A stretch of DNA of 13,094 nt. Origin: an uncultured Clostridia bacterium. Lineage in GTDB: Bacteria > Bacillota > Clostridia > Oscillospirales > Acutalibacteraceae. The DNA lies in NCBI GenBank assembly GCA_937888485.1, contig CALAQQ010000286.1, positions 1 through 13,094 on the forward strand, written 5' to 3'. Under the pieces are notes generated by a model, which saw only the letters and a program-made list of their open reading frames with translations, searched no databases and was not told the origin of the DNA. Every line of letters starts with the position of its first letter. The stretch's first letter is position 1. Of the stretch, positions 6,424-13,094 are shown piece by piece. The position numbers and the translations under genes were made by a program.

Positions 6424-7645
6424 CTTTTAATTCCTTTCCCGAGATAATTACCTCGTCATACTGTTTAAGATGTGTATAAGGAAGTTTGATGTCACTGTTT
6501 TCACCGGGTCTGGCCGCAACGACAAAAGAATCTTCCGAATAAATTATATTAAGGCTTCGGAAGTTAACAATATTTCCTCTGCGAATATAAACACCCGTAT
6601 TACCGTTTTCATCAATTCTTACAGCTTCTCTGTTGACTCTCAATCCCGTAAAATCATCAATAACAATTTTACCGTTGATTTTACGAAGAGAAATAAGTTC
6701 ATCATTCATAAGCGTACATCTGAAAACAACAAGCGATTCGCTATCATTGATTTTTTTAAGGGAATGAAAATACGTTGAAACAACATCTTCGTCCGAGTCA
6801 CCGAATATAAGGCTGACGGGTTTGCCTTTTTCAAATGTTGACGTATGTACAGAATCAACTATGCATGCAACATACCAATTATAACCGTCAATTATTTTAC
6901 CTATCGAACCTGGTGTTGGCTCTTTTTTTTCACTGTCAAGAAACTCATTTAATTTTTCAGCGGTAAGTTCATTAATAGTATCCACAGAAATAAGATTTTC
7001 AAAACCATCTTCTTTATTAACGTAGTATCCGGATGCGTCTGCAGTTATAATCTGTGCAGGTACAGAAGATGATGATAAGGCGGAAATTTCATTCTGTAAT
7101 TCAGCAATTTGTGAAGCGCAATCTACTTCTTTATCAAGTGAAATCTGTTTTCTCGAAATCTTTTCACTGAATGAAAGTTTCAGATCACCCAGACCTTCAT
7201 AATCATTGTAATAAGAACTATCCAGTATTTTCTTGAATTCTGAATTAATTTCATCAGTCAATTTTTCTATATCAACATTTGACATTTTTAACTGACCGTC
7301 AATTATCTGATAAGAAGCGAGCTTTCTCTGGAGTGACTGAAGCTTTATATAATTTTCAGCAGCTTCTTCGGTTGTAAAAACAGCAGCAATCGAACTACCT
7401 TTACTTACTCTTTCAGCATTGTCAGCCAAAGGAACTACTACACCGGATGTAGGAACAGTCAGAACAGTTTCTTCACGGATTATAAACATATCAGCGTCAA
7501 TTGTATTAAGCACAGTTTCTTCAAATGCAAGCTCAGTTGTGTAACTTTTTACTGAAAGACTGTAAATTTCAGATGCAAAAAAAACAATAATTATAACCGC
7601 AGCAAAAACGGATAAGACTTTTAACAATCTGTCTTTACTTTTCAA
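6404..7645 (-). CDS. HlyD/RND-type membrane-anchored adaptor-like protein, function unknown
   Basis: A 413-residue protein with one N-terminal membrane segment (about 8-30) after a basic MKSKDR start, so most of it should lie outside the cytoplasmic membrane. The layout resembles periplasmic-adaptor (HlyD/RND-related) proteins. A first barrel-sandwich half spans about 58-92 (TVLTVPTSGVVVPLADNAERVSKGSSIAAVF). A helical coiled-coil hairpin spans about 93-192. A second half begins near 197 (AQIITADASGYYVNKEDG), and beta-rich C-terminal domains span about 247-413. No outer membrane is expected in this organism, and no ABC or RND pump gene lies nearby. The start is TTG at 7645, supported by AGGGGAG 6 bases upstream. 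It overlaps miaA by 11 bases and yggS by 20. In clostridial genomes similar proteins are annotated next to yggS-sepF, which suggests a division or envelope role; this is inference and the function remains unknown. Confidence 0.75.
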   Translation of the reverse strand: MKSKDRLLKVLSVFAAVIIIVFFASEIYSLSVKSYTTELAFEETVLNTIDADMFIIREETVLTVPTSGVVVPLADNAERVSKGSSIAAVFTTEEAAENYIKLQSLQRKLASYQIIDGQLKMSNVDIEKLTDEINSEFKKILDSSYYNDYEGLGDLKLSFSEKISRKQISLDKEVDCASQIAELQNEISALSSSSVPAQIITADASGYYVNKEDGFENLISVDTINELTAEKLNEFLDSEKKEPTPGSIGKIIDGYNWYVACIVDSVHTSTFEKGKPVSLIFGDSDEDVVSTYFHSLKKINDSESLVVFRCTLMNDELISLRKINGKIVIDDFTGLRVNREAVRIDENGNTGVYIRRGNIVNFRSLNIIYSEDSFVVAARPGENSDIKLPYTHLKQYDEVIISGKELKDGMVIG

Positions 7646-8588
7646 TTTTCACTCCCCTTTCAATAATTAAACAAACAGCATCAAGAAGCTCTGCAGAGGA
7701 TGAATAATCATCAATACAAATGAAATTCATTCGCTTATCACGTCTGAACCATGTAAGCTGACGCTTGGCATATCTTCTTGTCTGCATTTTAAGATTTTCA
7801 ACACAATCATCTAATGATTTTTCATTATCAAAATAAGGTTTAAGTTCTTTGTATCCGATAGCCTGGGCTGCTGTTCTGCCGATATCGGATTCAAAAAACA
7901 TCTTCGCTTCATCAATAAGTCCGTTTTCAATCATAATATCTACACGTTTATTGATTCTGTCATAAAGAAACTGCCTGTTCCTCGCATCAAGACAAATTGG
8001 TGTAACAGCAAAAGGTGAAGGATTTTTTAAAGATTCCTCATTCTGCATAGTTTTGGTTTTACCTGTTGTGTGATAAATTTCAAGAGCACGTATTATTCTT
8101 CCTAGATTATTTACATGGAGCTCTTTTGCAGAACCGGGATCAATTTCATAAAGCTTATCCAAAAGGCTTTGCGCACCGTTTTCTTCCGCTTCTTTTTTCA
8201 GCATTTCCCTGTATTCAAAATCGGTTTCCTCTGGAAGAAATTCTATATTATCAACAAGTGAACTGTAATACAGACCCGTACCTCCGACAAGAACTGCTTT
8301 TTTGTTTCGTTTATCGATATCAATAATCGTTTCTTTTGCCATCTCGCAATATTTTGCAACACTGAACGGTTCGTCGGGTGATAGGAAACCTATTAAATGA
8401 TGAGGAATATCCTGCATTTCATCAAGTGAAGGTTTAGCGGTTGCTATATCCATTCCTTTATAAATCTGCATTGAATCGCAGGAAACAGCTTCTCCGCCGT
8501 AATGTTTGCATATTTCAACAGCAAGAGATGTTTTACCTGATGCGGTAGGTCCGACAACAGCAATAAGCGGTATTTTATATTCTGCCAA
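7635..8588 (-). CDS. miaA: tRNA dimethylallyltransferase MiaA
   Basis: Cytoplasmic enzyme transferring a dimethylallyl group from dimethylallyl diphosphate to N6 of A37 in tRNAs that read codons starting with U. The protein is 317 residues, typical for MiaA. The P-loop is GPTASGKTSLAV (13-24). DSMQIYKGMDIATAK (38-52) contains the catalytic aspartate D38, GGTGLYY (102-108) follows, and AIGYKE (243-248) plus TRRYAKRQLTWFRRD (270-284) are the C-terminal signatures. It starts with TTG at 8588, inside the last codons of mutL (14-base overlap). GGAG lies 7 bases upstream, and the next residues AEYKIPLIAVVG lead straight into the P-loop, so no later start is reasonable. The mutS-mutL-miaA order is widely conserved; hfq, often next to miaA, is not present here. 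Confidence 0.96.
   Translation of the reverse strand: MAEYKIPLIAVVGPTASGKTSLAVEICKHYGGEAVSCDSMQIYKGMDIATAKPSLDEMQDIPHHLIGFLSPDEPFSVAKYCEMAKETIIDIDKRNKKAVLVGGTGLYYSSLVDNIEFLPEETDFEYREMLKKEAEENGAQSLLDKLYEIDPGSAKELHVNNLGRIIRALEIYHTTGKTKTMQNEESLKNPSPFAVTPICLDARNRQFLYDRINKRVDIMIENGLIDEAKMFFESDIGRTAAQAIGYKELKPYFDNEKSLDDCVENLKMQTRRYAKRQLTWFRRDKRMNFICIDDYSSSAELLDAVCLIIERGVKIEK
7652..7658 (-). promoter_or_regulatory. Ribosome binding site supporting a TTG start for the adaptor gene
   Basis: AGGGGAG on the minus strand lies 6 bases before TTG at 7645, inside the final codons of miaA. The codons after TTG read K-S-K-D-R, followed directly by the membrane segment, so this start gives a sensible anchor topology. 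Its strength probably compensates for the poor start codon. Confidence 0.75.
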
Positions 8589-10494
8589 AATTTTTCTCCA
8601 ACTCTCTTTGGGTCATTTCAATAAGAACAGGTCTGCCGTGCGGACAATACCTGATGTCAGGCATAGAAAGAAGCTGTTTTGCAAAACGCTCCATTTCAAG
8701 TCTTGATGTAAAATTACCGGCTTTTATAGCGCTTCTGCAAGCAACGGAATGGAAAATCCAATCCATTTTTTCAAAGGAAACATCTTGTTTATTCTCTGCA
8801 AATCTGCCTGCAATTTCGGTAATAACATCCTCAACATCATCCGCTGTCAATTCCATGGGACATTCTCTGACAATAATGCATCCGTTGCCGAAATCCTCAG
8901 CTTCAAATCCTGCATTATTGACAAGATCTATATTTTCAAGCATTGCCGAATATTCATCCTTTGAAAGAGTAACCGTTACAGGCAAAAGGAGAATCTGAGG
9001 AGAACGTTCACCGTTTTCTCTTTTAAGCTTTTCGTAAATTATTCTTTCATGTGCAGCATGCTTATCAATGATCACTATCTTGTTTTTATTTTCGCATAAA
9101 ATATATGTTTTGAATGCTTCGCCTATCAGATAAAAATCATCTTCAACAAACTCTGATTTCAAAGTTGAATTTTCTTCATTTTTAATCTTTACAGGTTCAA
9201 CAGATTCTTTTTCAGTCGGGTTGTTTAATAATATATCTTCAAGTTTATCTTCTGCTTTAATTTCAGATTCACCGGAAGAAGCTTTTATAATTTGTTTCGG
9301 TTTATCAATAACAATTTCTTTTTTGGGATGTTCAATAATATTAATTTTAACAGCAACATCACTTGATTTTTCTTCAGATTTAACAGGAATATGCTGCCAG
9401 AAATCTTTTTTCGGTGCGGGAGGAGTTTCTATTTTTATCTGCTCTGCAGGTTTAGGAGGCTCAGAATAAAAATCACGTGAACTGATAACTGCTTTTTTAG
9501 GAGTATCGCCTGCAGATAAAGCGTTTTTACAAGCACAGTAAACTGCATTAAAAACAGGTCTTTCATCCGAAAATCTGACTTCCGTTTTCGCGGGATGTAC
9601 ATTGACATCAACAAGAGAAGGATTTATATCAATATTAAGTACACACGACGGAAATTTTCCGACCATAACGGAATTTTTATAACCCTCACTCAGTGCAGCA
9701 CTGCCTGTTCCGGTTTTGATAAAACGACTGTTAAGAAAGAAAAATTGCATGTTACGGTTAGGTCTTGCAGCTGAGGGTTTTGAAACATATCCGCTGACCC
9801 TGATACCATTGTCCGAAAAATCAGCAGGAATAAGGTCTGATGAAAAATCCTTACCGAAAACTTCTCTTATGCAGCTAAGCAAATCGCCTCTGCCGCTTGT
9901 AATGAGAACTTGTTTACCCTCACGGATAAAACGAATGGAAACCTCAGGATGAGAAAGAGCTATTCTGTCTATTACACTTGCAACTGCGTTCGCTTCAGTT
10001 ACATCCTTTTTGAGAAACTTCATTCTTGCCGGAGTTTTAAAGAATAAATCTCTGACTATCATAGTTGTTCCTTCGGGACAACCTGCATCATCAAGCAGAA
10101 TTTCTTCTCCGTTTTCAATAACATATCTTGTTCCGATTTCTTCATTGTCGGTTTTTGTCAAAACCTCAACCTTTGCAACTGCGCCTATACTCGCAAGTGC
10201 TTCACCTCTGAATCCAAGCGTAAAAATTGAATTAAGGTCATCTGCTGTTGAAATTTTACTCGTTGCATGGCTGACAAAAGCATTTCTTATATCATCCCTT
10301 GATATACCGCATCCGTTATCGGTAATTCTGATATAAGAAACACCTCCGTTTTTGATTTCAACGGTAATTTTGTCAGAACCTGCATCGATTGAATTTTCAA
10401 GAAGTTCCTTGACTACCGAAGCGGGGCGTTCAACAACCTCTCCTGCGGCGATAAGTTCCGCAAGATACTTCGGAAGAACATTAATTTTCGGCAT
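8575..10494 (-). CDS. mutL: DNA mismatch repair protein MutL (endonuclease-proficient type)
   Basis: MutL is recruited by MutS to mismatches and, in organisms lacking MutH, nicks the new strand. The 639-residue protein has an N-terminal GHKL ATPase domain (about 1-330): KELLENSIDAG (29-39) with catalytic E30 and metal ligand N34, DNGCGI (59-64), GFRGEALASI (94-103) and GTTMIVRDLFFKTPAR (142-157). A Lys/Glu/Pro-rich linker follows (about 335-447), then the C-terminal domain (about 450-639). That domain carries the metal-binding endonuclease motif as DKHAAHERIIYE (477-488), ACRSAIK (585-591) and CPHGRP (617-622). QILLLP (500-505) matches the Qxx[LI]xP beta-clamp motif described in Bacillus MutL. 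The ATG at 10494 has AAAGGAG at 10502-10508 with 7-base spacing. It follows mutS by 15 bases. The only mild oddity is Lys in place of the common Gln in the DQHA motif. Confidence 0.97.
   Translation of the reverse strand: MPKINVLPKYLAELIAAGEVVERPASVVKELLENSIDAGSDKITVEIKNGGVSYIRITDNGCGISRDDIRNAFVSHATSKISTADDLNSIFTLGFRGEALASIGAVAKVEVLTKTDNEEIGTRYVIENGEEILLDDAGCPEGTTMIVRDLFFKTPARMKFLKKDVTEANAVASVIDRIALSHPEVSIRFIREGKQVLITSGRGDLLSCIREVFGKDFSSDLIPADFSDNGIRVSGYVSKPSAARPNRNMQFFFLNSRFIKTGTGSAALSEGYKNSVMVGKFPSCVLNIDINPSLVDVNVHPAKTEVRFSDERPVFNAVYCACKNALSAGDTPKKAVISSRDFYSEPPKPAEQIKIETPPAPKKDFWQHIPVKSEEKSSDVAVKINIIEHPKKEIVIDKPKQIIKASSGESEIKAEDKLEDILLNNPTEKESVEPVKIKNEENSTLKSEFVEDDFYLIGEAFKTYILCENKNKIVIIDKHAAHERIIYEKLKRENGERSPQILLLPVTVTLSKDEYSAMLENIDLVNNAGFEAEDFGNGCIIVRECPMELTADDVEDVITEIAGRFAENKQDVSFEKMDWIFHSVACRSAIKAGNFTSRLEMERFAKQLLSMPDIRYCPHGRPVLIEMTQRELEKNFGRI
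8596..8599 (-). promoter_or_regulatory. Ribosome binding site supporting a TTG start for miaA
   Basis: GGAG on the minus strand is 7 bases upstream of TTG at 8588 and lies within the mutL coding end. No ATG or GTG is available upstream of the P-loop that would fit the family, so this site and TTG decide the start. Confidence 0.65.
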
Positions 10495-10509
10495 AAGGAC
10501 ACTCCTTTA

Positions 10510-13094
10510 TCAATTTTTAGCCTTTTTTGAAAGTTCAAAAAGAACACTCATGGCTTCGATGGGTGTTAATGTATTTACATCAATATTCTTTAGTTTTTCA
10601 ACAATTTCATCGGCATTCTTATTACAGAACGAAATTTGAATTTCCGTTTCTTGTTGTTCATAATGTTTAACAGGAGCTTTAAGTCCTTCTCCTTCAAGTT
10701 CACGAAGAACAACCTTGGCTCTTTCAACAACACTTGCAGGAACACCGGCAAGCTTCGCTACCTCAATACCGTAACTGCCGTCTGCACAGCCCGCAATAAT
10801 ACGTCGGAGGAAAGTAATGTCATCTCCCCTTTTCTTGACGGCGATATTGTAGTTCTTTACTCCATGAACAGAGTTTTCAAGCTCGGTCAGTTCATGATAA
10901 TGAGTTGCAAAAAGTGTTTTAGCACCGAGTTTGCGTTTATCGGCCGAATATTCAAGAACTGCTCTTGCAATACTCATACCGTCAAAAGTTGATGTTCCTC
11001 TGCCGATTTCATCAAAAATAATCAGACTTTTTGAAGTTGCATTTTTAAGTATATCTGCAACCTCATTCATCTCAACCATAAATGTCGATGAACCCGATGC
11101 AAGATCATCCGATGCACCGATTCTGGTAAATATACCGTCAACAACACAAAGCTCTGCTGACATTGCAGGAACAAAACTTCCCGATTGCGCCATAAGTGAA
11201 ATCAACGCAACCTGACGCATATATGTTGATTTACCCGCCATGTTCGGACCTGTAATGATTGCGCAACGGTTATCTGCGCAGTCAAGAACGGTATCATTGG
11301 GAACAAACGGAAAATCAATCATTTTTTCAACAACAGGATGTCTGCCGTCTGTAACAGCAATCCTGTCACCTGCATTCATTGAAGGACAGCAATAATTGTT
11401 TTCCGATGCAACTTTTGCAAAAGAACAAAGAACATCTGTTGAAGCAACAGCAGTTGCAGTTTTCTGAATTTCAAAAAGTTTTCCAGCCGCTTGCTTTCTT
11501 ACGGTATCAAAAATTTCATATTCAAGACGAACAATTCTTTCCTGAGCACCGAGAACCTTTGATTCAAGTTCTTTCAGTTCCTGAGTAATAAATCTTTCGC
11601 AGTTTGCAAGCGTCTGTTTACGTATGTAATCATCGGGAACAAGTTCTTTATACGAATTTGATACTTCGATAAAATATCCGAACACACGGTTATACCCGAT
11701 TTTAAGCTTTTTAATTCCCGTTCTTTCCTGTTCACGAAGCTGTATATCAGCAATATAACCCTTGCCGTTCGCTACGATATCACGAAGAGAATCAAGTTCT
11801 TTATTGAAACCTTCCTTTATCATGCCGCCTTCACGAACCGAAAACGGAGGCTCGTCAACAATAGCATCGTCTATGGTTGAAGCAAGCTTGTCAAGGGTTA
11901 TTATTTCATTACACAGTTCATTAAGAAGTGTACTTTTACACGAAGAAAGAATCTCTTTTAAAGCAGGAAGACGGTTAAGTGTCATTGAAAGACCTTTAAG
12001 TTCCCTTGCATTAGCTGTGGAATAGGCAATTCTTGTAATGAGTCTTTCCATATCCTGGCAGCCGGTCAACGATTCAATAAGATCATCACGCAGTGAAGGA
12101 TTTTCAACAAGTTCGGAAACAGCGTTGTGTCTCTTTGTGATTTTTGCAATATTGAGAAGAGGCTGCTCAAGCCAATTTCTGAGCATTCTCTTACCCATTG
12201 AGGTTTTTGTTTTATCAAGTACCCAGAGAAGTGAACCTCTTTTTTCTCTGTTACGCATGGTTTCGGTGATTTCAAGATTGCGGAGAGTTGAAACATCAAG
12301 ACGCATAAAACTGCTTTCACCGTAATAATCAATGTTCTTTATGTTTTCAAGCTCTGATTTCTGCACTTCCTTGAGATATTCCATAGAAGCACCAAGTGCG
12401 CAAACCGCGCCGTCTGCATCATTGAGTGAAATTTCAGAAAGTGATGAAATTTTGAAATGACTGAGAATTGTCGAAGAAGCTTTTGAAAGGTCAAAGTTTA
12501 AGTCATCAAGCAAATCACAGGATGAGAGAAGTTTATTTTTTACAAAATCCGTAACCTGAGAAAGCTTAAGTACATCCGAATTAATAATAATCTCACTCGG
12601 TGAAAATCTTCCGAGTTCATTTATAATGTTTTTTTCGGATTTTTTTCTTTCAAACTGAGTAACATGTACTGCGCCTGTGGAAATATCAGCAAAGCAAAGT
12701 CCGACATATTTATCTGTTGCACATATACAGGCAAGAAAATTATTTTTCCCTTCGTCAAGCATTGTACTTTCGATAACTGTACCCGGAGTTAATACTCGGG
12801 TAACATCCCTCTTAACAATCCCTTTAGCAAGAGAAGGGTCTTCAAGCTGTTCACAAACAGCAACCTTATATCCCTTTGCAACAAGACGTGCAATATATGA
12901 ATCGGCACTGTGGAAAGGAACACCGCACATTGGCGCTCTTTCTTCCTGTCCGCAGTCACGGCCCGTCAACACAAGGTCAAGTTCCGCAGATACTTTCTTT
13001 GCATCATCAAAGAACATTTCATAAAAATCTCCGAGACGAAACATAAGAATTGTGTCGGGATAATTCTCTTTTATCTGGAAATATTGCTTCATCA
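10510..13094 (-). CDS. mutS: DNA mismatch repair protein MutS (5' end cut by window)
   Basis: MutS recognises base mismatches and small loops and starts repair. The 860 codons visible from the ATG at 13092 lack only the extreme N-terminus: family members usually have a few residues before the equivalent of MKQYFQIKENYPD, and the window ends two bases (TG) before this ATG. So 13092 is probably an internal methionine. The mismatch-probing Phe-x-Glu is F23-Y-E25 in GDFYEMF. The core and clamp domains follow (about 120-570), with KIGYNRVFGYFIEVS at 464-478. The ATPase has Walker A GPNMAGKST (615-623), the ASGSSTFMVEM segment (665-675), Walker B LIIFDEIGRGTST (690-702) and ATHYHEL (729-735). QISFC (819-823) near the end resembles the QxSFF beta-clamp tail. 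Length and motifs indicate MutS1, not MutS2, which would have a Smr domain. Confidence 0.97.
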   Translation of the reverse strand, partial: MKQYFQIKENYPDTILMFRLGDFYEMFFDDAKKVSAELDLVLTGRDCGQEERAPMCGVPFHSADSYIARLVAKGYKVAVCEQLEDPSLAKGIVKRDVTRVLTPGTVIESTMLDEGKNNFLACICATDKYVGLCFADISTGAVHVTQFERKKSEKNIINELGRFSPSEIIINSDVLKLSQVTDFVKNKLLSSCDLLDDLNFDLSKASSTILSHFKISSLSEISLNDADGAVCALGASMEYLKEVQKSELENIKNIDYYGESSFMRLDVSTLRNLEITETMRNREKRGSLLWVLDKTKTSMGKRMLRNWLEQPLLNIAKITKRHNAVSELVENPSLRDDLIESLTGCQDMERLITRIAYSTANARELKGLSMTLNRLPALKEILSSCKSTLLNELCNEIITLDKLASTIDDAIVDEPPFSVREGGMIKEGFNKELDSLRDIVANGKGYIADIQLREQERTGIKKLKIGYNRVFGYFIEVSNSYKELVPDDYIRKQTLANCERFITQELKELESKVLGAQERIVRLEYEIFDTVRKQAAGKLFEIQKTATAVASTDVLCSFAKVASENNYCCPSMNAGDRIAVTDGRHPVVEKMIDFPFVPNDTVLDCADNRCAIITGPNMAGKSTYMRQVALISLMAQSGSFVPAMSAELCVVDGIFTRIGASDDLASGSSTFMVEMNEVADILKNATSKSLIIFDEIGRGTSTFDGMSIARAVLEYSADKRKLGAKTLFATHYHELTELENSVHGVKNYNIAVKKRGDDITFLRRIIAGCADGSYGIEVAKLAGVPASVVERAKVVLRELEGEGLKAPVKHYEQQETEIQISFCNKNADEIVEKLKNIDVNTLTPIEAMSVLFELSKKAKN

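Larger units (their letters stand above)
1..13094 (-). other. Single co-directional gene string, probable long operon
   Basis: Twelve genes run in one direction with gaps of 15 to 24 bases or overlaps of 8 to 20 bases. From upstream to downstream the junctions are: gap 15, overlap 14, overlap 11, overlap 20, gap 16, gap 24, gap 15, overlap 8, overlap 8, gap 21, gap 20. None of the gaps can hold a hairpin terminator plus a promoter. The string is therefore likely read through from upstream of the window, though promoters buried in coding sequence cannot be excluded by eye. Confidence 0.7.

Noticed and set aside
1..13094. Search for tRNA or rRNA genes, CRISPR repeats, insertion-sequence ends, phage or defence genes
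   Set aside because: No direct-repeat spacing, terminal inverted repeats, transposase, integrase, nuclease or toxin-like proteins were seen. Nearly every base is accounted for by housekeeping genes.

Overview
The window looks like chromosomal housekeeping DNA from a low-GC Gram-positive anaerobe of the Clostridia, most likely Ruminococcaceae/Oscillospirales. The grounds are AT-rich codon use, strong AGGAGG-type ribosome binding sites, a SepF plus DivIVA division module, a MutL with an endonuclease domain, a transketolase split into two polypeptides, and a lone HlyD/RND-type adaptor gene beside yggS. The genus-level guess is inference; no rRNA or marker phylogeny is available here.

All twelve genes lie on the minus strand, so transcription runs from position 13094 towards 1. 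In that order they are: mutS (start cut off by the window edge), mutL, miaA (tRNA i6A37 dimethylallyltransferase), an unnamed HlyD/RND-like membrane-anchored adaptor, yggS (PLP homeostasis), sepF, divIVA, lspA (signal peptidase II), rluD-type pseudouridine synthase, a Cof-type HAD phosphatase, transketolase N-terminal subunit and transketolase C-terminal subunit (3' end cut off by the window edge). Neighbouring genes are separated by at most 24 bases or overlap by 8 to 20 bases. I see no room for an internal terminator, tRNA, mobile element or CRISPR array, and no convincing promoter. No stretch of 300 bases lacks a gene.

Functionally the string joins four blocks: mismatch repair and tRNA modification (mutS-mutL-miaA); a cell-division and envelope block (adaptor, yggS, sepF, divIVA, lspA); rluD, the usual partner of lspA; and a carbon-metabolism tail (HAD phosphatase plus split transketolase, pentose phosphate pathway). 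In many Firmicutes the second block also holds yggT/ylmG, ylmH and ileS; these are absent here, so the cluster looks condensed.

Several starts had to be corrected from the longest open frame: sepF, the HAD gene and rluD start downstream of the first possible codon, while miaA and the adaptor gene use TTG starts supported by Shine-Dalgarno sequences inside the preceding gene. I found no defence, mobile or otherwise exotic system. The least explained elements are the partnerless HlyD/RND-like adaptor and the long acidic tail of DivIVA.
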